DNA of 32,097 nt from Thermoplasmata archaeon. GTDB taxonomy: Archaea; Thermoplasmatota; Thermoplasmata; Lutacidiplasmatales; UBA184. The notes below the pieces were generated by a model. That model did no database searches. It was given only the letters and a program-made list of their open reading frames with translations, and was not told the DNA's origin. Shown here piece after piece: positions 1 through 6,924 of the stretch (positions are counted from its first letter, which is position 1; every line of letters starts with the position of its first letter). Location: contig JAJZYB010000013.1 of the NCBI GenBank assembly GCA_021806135.1, positions 1 to 32,097 of the forward strand, given 5' to 3'. The position numbers and the translations under genes were made by a program.

Positions 1-22
1 CGTTCTTGGGAACAATATTCTC

Positions 23-41
23 CTTTGACGTGAAAGGGTAA
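23..41. repeat. Left terminal inverted repeat of the IS630-like element
   Basis: Reads CTTTGA then five variable bases then AAGGGTAA. It matches, as reverse complement, the right repeat at 1405-1423 at 14 of 19 positions. It lies 15 bases from the stop codon of the passenger winged-helix gene, so that gene sits inside the element. Confidence 0.6.
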
Positions 42-56
42 CGCTCTTCGAGGGGA

Positions 57-302
57 CTACTCCAGATCCGGTATTTCCTCTCTCGGGAGCAGAACGTTGA
101 GCGTCCGAGGCTGACCGGGCGTGCGGGACAGGCACCCCCTCTTCTCGAGGCGCAAGATCATCTGATGAGCCGAGGGTCCTTGGATCCCCAGGAACCTGGC
201 GATCTCGTTCTCGGCGGGAGGGATGCGGTGGACCTTCGTGTAGTAGTACACGTAGGCGAGGAGTTGCCCCTGCTTGTGGGTCAGCCGTGAGAGTGACGTC
301 AT
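57..302 (-). CDS. LexA-type winged-helix DNA-binding protein, IS passenger
   Basis: An 81-residue protein starting at ATG 302. Residues about 8-70 resemble the N-terminal DNA-binding domain of LexA: a Q-LLAYVYYY helix, then a P-x-ENEIARFLGI helix-turn-helix and a recognition helix around residues 43-56, followed by a short wing. There is no LexA protease/dimerisation domain, so it is a stand-alone DNA binder. It lies 12 bases downstream of the transposase on the same strand and inside the inverted repeats, so it is probably co-transcribed and mobile with the element. A role in regulating transposition is inference; a leftover host regulator captured by the IS is the alternative. Confidence 0.7.
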   Translation of the reverse strand: MTSLSRLTHKQGQLLAYVYYYTKVHRIPPAENEIARFLGIQGPSAHQMILRLEKRGCLSRTPGQPRTLNVLLPREEIPDLE

Positions 303-314
303 GGTCTCGTCGCT

Positions 315-1379
315 TCACCCCGGCAGCGGAATGTCCGCGTGCTGGATGCCCCCCGCTACGAAGTCGGGATGGGCCTGGAGCCAGCGCAGCTCCCGCTCGA
401 CCCCCTCACGGATCTCTTCCTCGGTCTTCGGACAGAAGTTCGGGAGACGCTGGTAATTGAGCGCGGACCACACCAGCTCGTCCGGGTTGAGCTCCGGTGC
501 GTAGGCCGGGAACCGTCGCGTCTTGAGCCTCTTCCGCGCTTCCCACGGGAAGGCCTTCACGTCCTTCCGACGGTGGATGGTCCCGTTGTCCCAGAGGAGG
601 ATGATCTTCCCGTGCACCTCCTTCAGAAGGTGCCGAAGGAAGTCCATGACCCCACCTCCATCGAAGTTCTCGTTCATCTTGCTGACCTCGAAGTAGAGCT
701 GTCCCGTCACCCCCACGGCCGAGATTAGGGAGAGCTTCATCCGTTTCCCCTGGCGGACCTGGATCTCGGGACGTCTCCCCTCGATCCACCAGGTCCGACG
801 CACGTTGGGCTCCGACTGGACGAAGCTCTCGTCCAGGAACAGGGTGGTGGCCCCGGTCCGTCGGGCCTCCCTCTGGATCTTCGGCCACTGGACTTTCTTC
901 CAGTGGCGAATGTACGCCTCGTCCCGTTCCAACGCACGGGGAATCGGGACTTGGGCGGACATGCCCAGGTCGCGCAGGACGTGCCACACCCCGGACTGGG
1001 TGTACTCCTCCCCGAACTCCTTCTCGATGACCTCGGCCACGCGCTTCAGGGTCCAGAGATCTGTGGCGTAGCCGTGGGCCAGGGCCCCCTCGAGAAGGAT
1101 CTCGCGGAGGCGCTTGTGCTGCTTCTCGTTGAGCTTCCGGGGACCACCGGGATGAGGGGCCTCCCTCCAGGAGTGGGGACCCTGGGTCCGCTGTCGATTC
1201 TCCCACGCCCAGACGGTCTTGTACGCCACGTCCAGCCGACGGGCGATCTCTGCCTTGGAAACTCCCTTCCGCAGCCAGCGATAGGCCAGTCGCCTCCGCT
1301 CCTCTCGGACTGAGATGGGTCGCACGGTCCTTCGGCGGGATCGTGGCCGGCGTCCCTGATGACTCCTTCGGTGGGTCAC
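315..1379 (-). CDS. IS630-family DDE transposase
   Basis: A 354-residue protein with a GTG start at 1379. Residues about 22-62 form a helix-turn-helix (KAEIARRLDV, then TVWAWENR), and residues 80-135 a second winged-helix-like region. The RNase H-fold DDE_3 catalytic domain follows: D183 in TTLFLDESF, D264 in LLWDNGTIH and E301 in the PELNPDELVW motif typical of IS630. The D264-E301 spacing of 36 residues fits the family. The frame is intact from start to stop with all three acidic residues present, so the enzyme may be active. It would cut and rejoin the element ends at TA targets. The N-terminus is Arg-rich, and a later start is possible. Confidence 0.9.
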   Translation of the reverse strand: MTHRRSHQGRRPRSRRRTVRPISVREERRRLAYRWLRKGVSKAEIARRLDVAYKTVWAWENRQRTQGPHSWREAPHPGGPRKLNEKQHKRLREILLEGALAHGYATDLWTLKRVAEVIEKEFGEEYTQSGVWHVLRDLGMSAQVPIPRALERDEAYIRHWKKVQWPKIQREARRTGATTLFLDESFVQSEPNVRRTWWIEGRRPEIQVRQGKRMKLSLISAVGVTGQLYFEVSKMNENFDGGGVMDFLRHLLKEVHGKIILLWDNGTIHRRKDVKAFPWEARKRLKTRRFPAYAPELNPDELVWSALNYQRLPNFCPKTEEEIREGVERELRWLQAHPDFVAGGIQHADIPLPG

Positions 1380-1404
1380 ACCTGCCGTAGGGCACAGCTA
1401 GATA

Positions 1405-1423
1405 TTACCCTTATCATTCAAAG
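1405..1423. repeat. Right terminal inverted repeat of the IS630-like element
   Basis: Reverse complement of the left repeat at 23-41, with both outer (CTTTGA) and inner (AAGGGTAA) blocks identical and the five bases between them different. It lies upstream of the transposase start and may overlap its promoter. Confidence 0.6.
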
Positions 1424-1470
1424 AGCAGTAAAACGATGCTGGTGGGACTTCAGCGGTTACCGGACACGCT

Positions 1471-1911
1471 CTAAGTCCCCCCGCGCCGTGTTGCCTCCGC
1501 CAAGGCCCGGACCTCCCGGGTCGAGAGGAGCTTCAAGCCCGCCACGCGCCGGAAGTCCTTGTCGTAGGTCCAGACCGAGGCGGAGAGCGCCTCCGCGAGC
1601 GCGAGGTACGACTCGTCACCCTCCGCATGAGCGGCCTTCGCTCTCGTGCGGGCGTGGGGAAGGAAGGCCGCGTAGGCCGTCACCGGCACGACCTCGAGAT
1701 GGGCGAGGATGTCCGCGAAGAGGGCGGCCACGATCTCGCGAGGCTTGGCCGTACGTTCGGCCACCCTCGCCATGTGAGGGTCGAGCTCCGCGACCACCAC
1801 GTCCGGTGCGTAGTACTCGAGGTCGTGGTGGCCCAGAAGGAGCCCCCCAGTAGGCCCGTCCGAGATGAGGCTCGCAAGGACGACGCTCGCGTCCACGACG
1901 ACGCGGTTCAA
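1471..1911 (-). CDS. vapC: PIN-domain ribonuclease toxin (VapC-like)
   Basis: A 146-residue PIN-domain protein. Conserved acidic positions of the metal-dependent nuclease site are visible: D7 in VVVDASV, E42 in VAELDPHM, D99 in GDESYLALA and D117 in TYDKDF. The start is a TTG at 1911 whose TTGA overlaps the stop of the upstream antitoxin-like gene, a coupling typical of vapBC pairs. The same frame stays open upstream to 2352 but that part has no resemblance to protein and overlaps the antitoxin, so it was not included. By family knowledge VapC toxins cleave tRNA or rRNA and are held inactive by VapB; the RNA target here is unknown. Confidence 0.85.
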   Translation of the reverse strand: MNRVVVDASVVLASLISDGPTGGLLLGHHDLEYYAPDVVVAELDPHMARVAERTAKPREIVAALFADILAHLEVVPVTAYAAFLPHARTRAKAAHAEGDESYLALAEALSASVWTYDKDFRRVAGLKLLSTREVRALAEATRRGGT

Positions 1912-2126
1912 GGGAGCCGCCGCGCGGCAGCCTTGTTGATGACGCGTCCGAGCTCGACGGCATCCTTCTCGGTGAACTTCGAACCGGCCAGGAGCCGGTC
2001 GTAGACCTTCAGGTGGTCCACCTCCCGGGCGATGGCGCGGCGAACCACCTCGGCCCACTTGATCTCGGGGTGCTTGCGCATCTCGCGGTGGAGGTCCTCG
2101 GGGATGGCGAGGGTCATGTTCGTCAT
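1908..2126 (-). CDS. vapB: VapB-like antitoxin
   Basis: A 72-residue protein. Residues 4-35 (MTLAIPEDLHREM, then a helix with WAEVVRRAIARE) fit a ribbon-helix-helix DNA-binding fold, and the charged C-terminal half would wrap the toxin. ATG 2126 is preferred over ATG 2141 because an ACTTATTC box lies about 28 nt upstream of 2126, fitting a leaderless transcript. Its stop overlaps the toxin start by four bases (TTGA), so the two are translationally coupled. Family members repress their own operon together with VapC; no operator was identified here beyond the promoter. Confidence 0.8.
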   Translation of the reverse strand: MTNMTLAIPEDLHREMRKHPEIKWAEVVRRAIAREVDHLKVYDRLLAGSKFTEKDAVELGRVINKAAARRLP

Positions 2127-2150
2127 CGTCGCAAGGAACATGAAATGCGT

Positions 2151-2158
2151 GAATAAGT
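2151..2158 (-). promoter_or_regulatory. TATA-like box for the vapBC pair
   Basis: Reads ACTTATTC on the minus strand, in a strongly GC-rich surrounding. Its centre is about 28 nt upstream of ATG 2126, which would put the transcription start at or beside the start codon. Confidence 0.5.
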
Positions 2159-2642
2159 AGGGTACGTATCCCGCGGCGGACCCGGCGGCCCCTCACGCCT
2201 CGGGCCGAGCGCGGGGGGCAGACGGGCCGGTCGAGGGAGGCCCGCCGAGCCCAGCGAGGGGGACCGAAGGGCGGGCCGGAATCTCCCCGGGCCAGGTCGT
2301 GGAGCACCTTCCAGGCGTGCCCGCCTGGAGGAGCGGCTCGCAGGGCCTTCATGCAGTTCGCCGCCGTAAGTGCCGCCGCGGGGTCCCCTGCGCAACGGTT
2401 ACCTCTCTTACGGAGCTACCTTCCCTTCTCACGTGAGCACGACTCACGCGCGAGATCCAGATCGACCGGATTCTTCCGGGGGCCGAGTCCTCTCTCCGGC
2501 GACCTCTCCTTCGGGTGATCGGACGCGATGGGCCGCTCTCGACCCCCACCGCGAGCGCTTCTTCTAGCGCGCGACAACAGAGGCGCTTCTCCTCCCCGTC
2601 TCTTCTGCTTGAGCGGGCAACCCCTCATTCCCGGGGGGACTG
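2159..2642. other. Gene-free GC-rich stretch with strong hairpins
   Basis: No open frame here looks like a real protein. It contains three inverted repeats: GGCCCGCC at 2239-2246 pairing with GGCGGGCC at 2270-2277; a 10-bp stem (one G-U) at 2308-2317/2322-2331 closed by a TGCC tetraloop; and CGTGAG at 2432-2437 pairing with CTCACG at 2443-2448. It lies downstream of the signal peptidase gene and upstream of vapB, both minus strand. It could hold an RNA gene, a terminator region or an eroded gene; no SRP or RNase P RNA signature was recognised. Confidence 0.5.
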
Positions 2643-3644
2643 TCAGCGTCCATCCGGGCCTTCCGGGTCCGGGGTCTGCCCGGGATCACCAGGATCTTCA
2701 GCACCGGGGGGTTCCCGCACGCCTTCCCTGCGGCGTCGATAGAGCCAGGGCCCCACGGTCACTACCGCTGCCACCGCCAGGATCACCAGCCCCATGTACA
2801 CCCAGGACATGGAAGGGACGCGGTTCCCGTAGCCCTCCGCCAACAATTTGATCGCTCCGAACCAGGGGATCATTCCCCGCGCAACCCCCCATACCCACGT
2901 GGATTGCACCAGGCAGGAGATGATGCACCCGCCCGATTGGTCGTACGTGGCCCCATTGTTGTCCCCCAAGGTGATGAACCCGGACCAGCGAGAATTCTCC
3001 TGGACCAGGTTCCCCAGGTCTATGGTCACGGTTTCGGACTCCCAACCTACCCCCAGGAGCTCGATGGTCCCTGTGATCGGAGCATTGGGGTTGTTCGGGT
3101 TCAGGCAACTTGGCGCAAGGGGACCCTGCTCCAGCAGATACTGCCCCCCGGTCCCACAGGCCAGGTTCGCTAAGCTCGGGGCCGAGTAGGTTCCCTGGGA
3201 AGGGAGGTAGTTCAGCCAGAGGAGCGCCCGGTGCACGACCGGGGTCGCCTCCATATTCCCGTTGGGGTAGTAGAGAATGACATTACCGTACTCCCCGTAC
3301 GAGGTGTACCCGTTCTCCTCCCCCTGGACATAGGTGGTGATCCCGGAAGGCACCGGCACCTTCTGCACCAGGACGATGTCCCCTGCGTTGATGAGCCCGG
3401 GGATGTCCTGGGTCCCATGCTGCATGCTCCCGGACTCCACCACGACGAGGGGTGGCCAGTTCTGCGTGTAACCGTATGCCCCCAGCAATAGCGCCGCGAT
3501 GATGAGCAAGGCCAAGACCGGCTCGAACCACCCGCTTCGGTACCATTTCTCCCGTCTTCCCCGACCCCTCGCCGGGTGAGAAGCCCCCTCGGTCTCCTCC
3601 TCCGGCGACCCTTCTCCCGTGGTTTCCCTTTCCTCCGGATCCAA
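2643..3644 (-). CDS. Archaeal signal peptidase I (S26B, Sec11-like), extended
   Basis: A 333-residue membrane protease that would remove signal peptides from Sec-exported proteins. After a charged, cytoplasmic N-terminus there is a membrane helix at about 43-60. Next come the catalytic serine S73 in VVESGSMQ, H138 in PVVHRALLW and D228 in TLGDNN, matching the Ser/His/Asp plan of archaeal/eukaryotic Sec11. A second membrane helix lies at about 280-301. The span between H138 and D228 is long, and the outer domain carries four cysteines (C163, C180, C240, C244) that could form disulfides. The TTG start at 3644 is preferred: GGAAGG sits 8 nt ahead and it follows the upstream stop by 16 bases. The frame is open to 3746, which would overlap the neighbour. 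Confidence 0.85.
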   Translation of the reverse strand: MDPEERETTGEGSPEEETEGASHPARGRGRREKWYRSGWFEPVLALLIIAALLLGAYGYTQNWPPLVVVESGSMQHGTQDIPGLINAGDIVLVQKVPVPSGITTYVQGEENGYTSYGEYGNVILYYPNGNMEATPVVHRALLWLNYLPSQGTYSAPSLANLACGTGGQYLLEQGPLAPSCLNPNNPNAPITGTIELLGVGWESETVTIDLGNLVQENSRWSGFITLGDNNGATYDQSGGCIISCLVQSTWVWGVARGMIPWFGAIKLLAEGYGNRVPSMSWVYMGLVILAVAAVVTVGPWLYRRRREGVREPPGAEDPGDPGQTPDPEGPDGR

Positions 3645-3660
3645 GGCGCTCGCCTTCCTT

Positions 3661-4452
3661 TCAGGGGGTCGTGGACGGCGCTCGAGCCTCGTCCGCTCGC
3701 CGGTCCGAGCGCAGACGCAAGGCGATGGCCACCCAGACCAGGGCAAGCGCTACGGCAAAGACCGGGAGGAGGACCACGTCCGCCGGTACCACCACGCCTC
3801 CCACCGTCGGGAAGGTGATCCGCGACCAGAGCCCGGCCGACTCCCCGCTCCAGAATACCGCGAAGGTGAACAGGAGGCTAGTGGCCACCCATTTGAGCGG
3901 GGGGACCTTCAGACGCCGAATCCGCTCATGGAGGGTGACCCCAACGCCGAGGAGCAGGATCCCTCCGAGGATGAACCCAAGGGCGGCTTCCAGCCCGAAC
4001 CCCCCCGCGGTCAAGGCTACCAGAACGACCACGGCTTCCACCGTCTCCACCACTCCCACCGAGAACGACCCGGCGAGGAGGGCATGGTCGCTCAGCCCTG
4101 GTTCCTCCAACCCCCCCCGCTTCGTGCTCTGGATCCCCCGCTTCTTCCTGGCCTCCCGGAGGTAGGTCCGTAGCGTGGATCGTAGGAGGAAGAAGCCGAA
4201 CCCCCAAAGGAGGAGCGCCGCACCCACCAGCGTATATTGGAGGGGGAACCGGGTGATTGCCACCCCCGTCCCCAACGCTATCAGGGCCACGAGGACGACC
4301 CCTCCGGAAGCCCCCGCCGCCGCCGGCCGCATGGAGCGTGAACCCGCCCCGATGGCATACACCACCGCCACCACCTCGGTCAGTTCCAGAACGGTGATCA
4401 GGAAGGCCACCAGGAGCGCGCCCCAAGCGGCTCCGGGGAGAAGGAATCCCAT
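3661..4452 (-). CDS. Polytopic membrane protein with duplicated E-containing helices
   Basis: A 263-residue protein with about seven hydrophobic segments. Two halves look duplicated: LITVLELTEVVAVV near residues 18-31 and VVETVEAVVVLVAL near 132-145 share a glutamate-containing helix pattern. Such paired ExxE helices occur in metal/cation transporter-like families (FTR1/COG4280-like), but the exact family is not certain. A basic loop (RTYLREARKKRG) separates the halves. It starts at ATG 4452 about 27 nt below a CCATAAGG box and is followed 16 bases later by the signal peptidase gene, so they probably form an operon. Ion transport is a guess from the helix pattern only. Confidence 0.65.
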   Translation of the reverse strand: MGFLLPGAAWGALLVAFLITVLELTEVVAVVYAIGAGSRSMRPAAAGASGGVVLVALIALGTGVAITRFPLQYTLVGAALLLWGFGFFLLRSTLRTYLREARKKRGIQSTKRGGLEEPGLSDHALLAGSFSVGVVETVEAVVVLVALTAGGFGLEAALGFILGGILLLGVGVTLHERIRRLKVPPLKWVATSLLFTFAVFWSGESAGLWSRITFPTVGGVVVPADVVLLPVFAVALALVWVAIALRLRSDRRADEARAPSTTP

Positions 4453-4474
4453 GCACGTTCGGAGAACTCCCCTC

Positions 4475-4482
4475 CCTTATGG
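4475..4482 (-). promoter_or_regulatory. TATA-like box for the membrane protein/signal peptidase operon
   Basis: CCATAAGG on the minus strand, centred about 27 nt upstream of ATG 4452, which fits a leaderless archaeal transcript. Confidence 0.45.
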
Positions 4483-4586
4483 CTCTTCTCTCGAACAGGA
4501 CCCCCTCCCCTTCCCTCCGGGGGACCCACCCTTCCAACGGAAGGTTTTAGTCCGACGGAACTCACCAGAAGACGAGGGAACCTGAA

Positions 4587-5018
4587 GTGGCCTGGCCCTA
4601 CGAGGCATCCGCTGCGCCCGGGTTCGTCATCAACCTGGACACCACCTCGTTCCTCCTCACTGTCGCAGGCCTCGCCCTGCTCATCGGTCTGCTCTTCCTG
4701 CTCCGGTCGTACACCCGCTCCCGCCGCGCACTGTCGGGGTTCCTGGAGGCCACTGCGATCGACATCGCCTTCCTGGTCTTCGCCCTCGTCATGGTCCTCG
4801 TCCTGTTCTTCGAGTACCCCTCCGGGAACCGGGACGCCTGGGCCCTGGCCCAGGTGGTGCTGACCGGCTACTGGCTCACGTTCTCCATCCCGGTGGTGAC
4901 GGTGGGCTTCTCCGTCCACTCCCGGACCCGGGGGAGCGTGGCCTGGAAGCTCCCCTCCCTCCTCTTCGCGCTGGGCCTCTTCGTGGGGATCTTCGCGTAC
5001 TGGTTCTTCGCCTTGTGA
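4587..5018 (+). CDS. Small four-helix membrane protein, function unknown
   Basis: A 143-residue protein with four predicted membrane helices at roughly 22-40, 57-77, 90-108 and 122-142. A short basic loop (RSYTRSRRA) after the first helix suggests that side faces the cytoplasm. No catalytic motif or known family was recognised. It starts at GTG 4587, preceded by GAGGGA about 9 nt upstream and a TTTTAG box about 40 nt upstream. It is divergent from the membrane protein/signal peptidase operon and convergent with the Trm112 gene, ending 16 bases from it, so it is a single-gene unit. Confidence 0.7.
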   Translation: MAWPYEASAAPGFVINLDTTSFLLTVAGLALLIGLLFLLRSYTRSRRALSGFLEATAIDIAFLVFALVMVLVLFFEYPSGNRDAWALAQVVLTGYWLTFSIPVVTVGFSVHSRTRGSVAWKLPSLLFALGLFVGIFAYWFFAL

Positions 5019-5034
5019 GAAGGACCGGAAGCCC

Positions 5035-5217
5035 TCAATCCCGCTCGCCCGGGGGGAGCAGGTTGGGGATCCCCTCTTCGATGGGGAAGACCGTGGCACA
5101 CTTCGTACAGGTCAACGTCCCCTCCTCGATCTCGCCCTTCTCCCGCTTCGTGACCTTCAAGGTGAGATCGGCCTTGCACAGCGGGCAGCACAGGATCTCC
5201 AAGAGATCGTCGTGCAT
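5035..5217 (-). CDS. Trm112-family methyltransferase activator
   Basis: A 60-residue zinc-ribbon-like protein. The pattern LLEILCCPLCKADL near the start, GTLTCTKCATVFPI in the middle and EEGIPNLLPP at the end is the Trm112/YcaR signature. Two CxxC pairs (CPLC about residues 11-14 and CTKC about 37-40) could bind zinc. In archaea and eukaryotes Trm112 is the obligate partner that stabilises several tRNA, rRNA and release-factor methyltransferases. It lies 11 bases after aIF2 gamma on the same strand with a G-rich Shine-Dalgarno stretch ahead of ATG 5217, so it is most likely the third gene of the S6e operon. Confidence 0.85.
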   Translation of the reverse strand: MHDDLLEILCCPLCKADLTLKVTKREKGEIEEGTLTCTKCATVFPIEEGIPNLLPPGERD

Positions 5218-5228
5218 GCCCTTCCCCC

Positions 5229-6452
5229 CTACTGGATGATCCCGTACCCGATGAGCCGCCAGGCGGTCAGTCGTCGGGAGACCGCCACCCGGTGCCCCGC
5301 GAAGAGCGTGATGGGACGGGTCAGGTGGATCTCCACGTCGTTCCCCCGTGCGCTGGTGACCTTCCCCTGGACGATGGTGGTCCCCATCGTGAGCGTCAGG
5401 ACCTCGCTGGTATGGATATTCTCCACCTTCAACTCCTTCTGGCTTCCCACGACACGCTCGAGGAGCTTAACCTTCAGACGGAGCTTCTGCGCCACGGGAG
5501 GCAGCGTCCCGGGGTTCCCGGCGACCCGGCCACTGAGCCCGTCCGATTTGGCGAGGGAGGGGTCCAGGGTGGTCCCGACCGCAGCGAGTCCGCCGGGATG
5601 GAGCTCCTTCAAGGTCAGCCCGCCGGCCATGAGCGAGGTGATCTGGGTCTTGATCCGGTCCGCGGCCGTCCCTTCGACACCGGAGAGTCCGGGGCGGATC
5701 TCCAGCTCGTCCCCGACCTTCAAGTGCCCCTGCACCAACGAGCCCCCCAGGACCCCTCCGGCGAGCTTCGCCGGTCGGGTCCCGGGCCGGTTGATGTCGA
5801 AGGACCGGGCGACGTACATGAGCGCCGGCTTTCCCTCCTCCCGAGGTGGAGTGGGGATGTACCGTTCGATGGCCTCGATGAGAACATCGACGTTCGCATT
5901 GTGGTTGGCGGAGACGGGGATCACCGGGGCGTCGGCCACCGAGGAGCCCTTCAGGAACGCCCGGATGTCCTCGTAGTTCTGGCGGGCACCCTCCCGGTCC
6001 ACCAGGTCGATCTTGTTCTGCACCACCACCACGTTCTTCACCCCGATGATCTCCAGCGCGGTGAGATGCTCCCGGCTCTGGGGTTGTGGGCACTTCTCGT
6101 TGGCGGCGATCAAAAGGAGCGCCCCGTTCATCATGGCGGCTCCGGAGAGCATCGTGGCCATGAGCGTCTCATGGCCGGGAGCATCGACGAAGCTCACCGC
6201 CCGGAGGAACTGCGCCGGCCCCCCACACTTCCCGCAGGTGGGGGCGTTCCCATACGCCTCCGGTCCGGTGTGGTTCGGGCAACGATAGAACGCGGCGTCC
6301 GCGTAGCCGAGCTTGATGGAGATCCCCCTCTTGACCTCCTCCGAGTGTCGGTCGGTCCAGTCCCCCGTCAATGCGTGGGTCAGCGTGGTCTTCCCATGGT
6401 CCACATGGCCCACCAGGCCGATGTTGACCACCGGTTGCTCAGGGACCTTCAT
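5229..6452 (-). CDS. eif2g: Translation initiation factor aIF2, gamma subunit
   Basis: A 407-residue GTPase that delivers initiator Met-tRNA to the small ribosomal subunit as part of the aIF2 trimer. Seen in order: G1 GHVDHGKT (15-22), switch I region KRGISI (41-46), a zinc knuckle formed by C58, C73 and C76 with H61 nearby, G3 DAPGH (90-94) and G4 NKID (146-149), then beta-barrel domains II and III ending in WRLIGYGIIQ. The fourth zinc ligand appears to be H61 rather than the usual cysteine. ATG 6452 overlaps the S6e stop by four bases (ATGA), giving the conserved archaeal S6e-aIF2 gamma pair. The frame stays open upstream to 7043 but that part is a shadow of S6e. Confidence 0.97.
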   Translation of the reverse strand: MKVPEQPVVNIGLVGHVDHGKTTLTHALTGDWTDRHSEEVKRGISIKLGYADAAFYRCPNHTGPEAYGNAPTCGKCGGPAQFLRAVSFVDAPGHETLMATMLSGAAMMNGALLLIAANEKCPQPQSREHLTALEIIGVKNVVVVQNKIDLVDREGARQNYEDIRAFLKGSSVADAPVIPVSANHNANVDVLIEAIERYIPTPPREEGKPALMYVARSFDINRPGTRPAKLAGGVLGGSLVQGHLKVGDELEIRPGLSGVEGTAADRIKTQITSLMAGGLTLKELHPGGLAAVGTTLDPSLAKSDGLSGRVAGNPGTLPPVAQKLRLKVKLLERVVGSQKELKVENIHTSEVLTLTMGTTIVQGKVTSARGNDVEIHLTRPITLFAGHRVAVSRRLTAWRLIGYGIIQ

Positions 6453-6832
6453 TTCGCCGGCGGCGCCAGCAGCTCCGCCAGCGGAGTGGAACCCCGAGCT
6501 GTGACCCGGAGATTGATCTGAACGGTCTGTTCGCTGACCGTGTTCCCCCGGAACGACCGCCGGTCCCGGGTCCCTGCATGGGCAGGATGGTAGCCCAACC
6601 CCTCGGAGACCAAGATACGGACCTGCCGTGCGCCCGGGAGGTCCGCTCGCAGGGGGAAACCGCTCTTGTCGGTCCCTCCCGTGATGGTGAGGGTGTATCC
6701 ACCGAGCCCCAGAAGCTCCCCGCCCACCGTGTCGCCCAGGCGCTTTCCCAGGAATCCGGCGGCCTGGGGGTCGGCCAGGGCCTTGGCGTAGGACTTCGGC
6801 CCGTCGGAGACCACCAGCTTGAACTCGACCAT
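6449..6832 (-). CDS. rps6e: Small ribosomal subunit protein eS6 (S6e)
   Basis: A 127-residue archaeal/eukaryotic-type ribosomal protein. It begins with MVEFKLVVSDGPKSYAKAL and contains the family core KRLGDTVGGELLGL and GYTLTITGGTDKSGFPLR, then HAGTRDRRSFRGNTVSE. It lacks the long C-terminal phosphorylated tail of eukaryotic S6, as usual in archaea. It is the first gene of a three-gene translation operon with aIF2 gamma and Trm112 and starts about 43 nt downstream of a GCTTTTTAAT box. Confidence 0.95.
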   Translation of the reverse strand: MVEFKLVVSDGPKSYAKALADPQAAGFLGKRLGDTVGGELLGLGGYTLTITGGTDKSGFPLRADLPGARQVRILVSEGLGYHPAHAGTRDRRSFRGNTVSEQTVQINLRVTARGSTPLAELLAPPAK

Positions 6833-6870
6833 GGGTACCAGAGGAGGGGTTCCCGACCAGCGCCCTACCC

Positions 6871-6880
6871 ATTAAAAAGC
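6871..6880 (-). promoter_or_regulatory. TATA-like box for the S6e-aIF2 gamma-Trm112 operon
   Basis: GCTTTTTAAT on the minus strand, the most AT-rich spot between S6e and the divergent A24 peptidase gene. At about 43 nt from ATG 6832 it leaves a short leader. Confidence 0.45.
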
Positions 6881-6924
6881 CTTCCCGCCTTTTGAATGCC
6901 CTCGAGGGGGCGTAGAACCTACCC

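Larger units (their letters stand above)
16..1430 (-). mobile_element. IS630-like insertion sequence with TA flanks
   Basis: Imperfect inverted repeats face each other near both ends: CTTTGA, five unmatched bases, then AAGGGTAA reading inward from 23 on the left and from 1423 on the right, with 14 of 19 positions matching. At the same distance (7 bases) outside each repeat is a TA dinucleotide, at 16-17 and 1429-1430, as expected for the TA duplication of IS630/Tc1-type elements. Between them are a DDE transposase gene and a small winged-helix gene, both on the minus strand. The repeats and TA positions are seen directly; the exact ends are inferred. Confidence 0.65.

Noticed and set aside
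1471-2352. A 293-codon open frame covering the PIN domain and upstream
   Set aside because: Only the part from TTG 1911 looks like a protein; the rest overlaps the antitoxin in another frame and is low-complexity Arg/Gly/Pro.
2159-2642. SRP RNA or RNase P RNA
   Set aside because: The conserved SRP helix 8 and RNase P core motifs were not found on either strand; hairpins alone are not enough.
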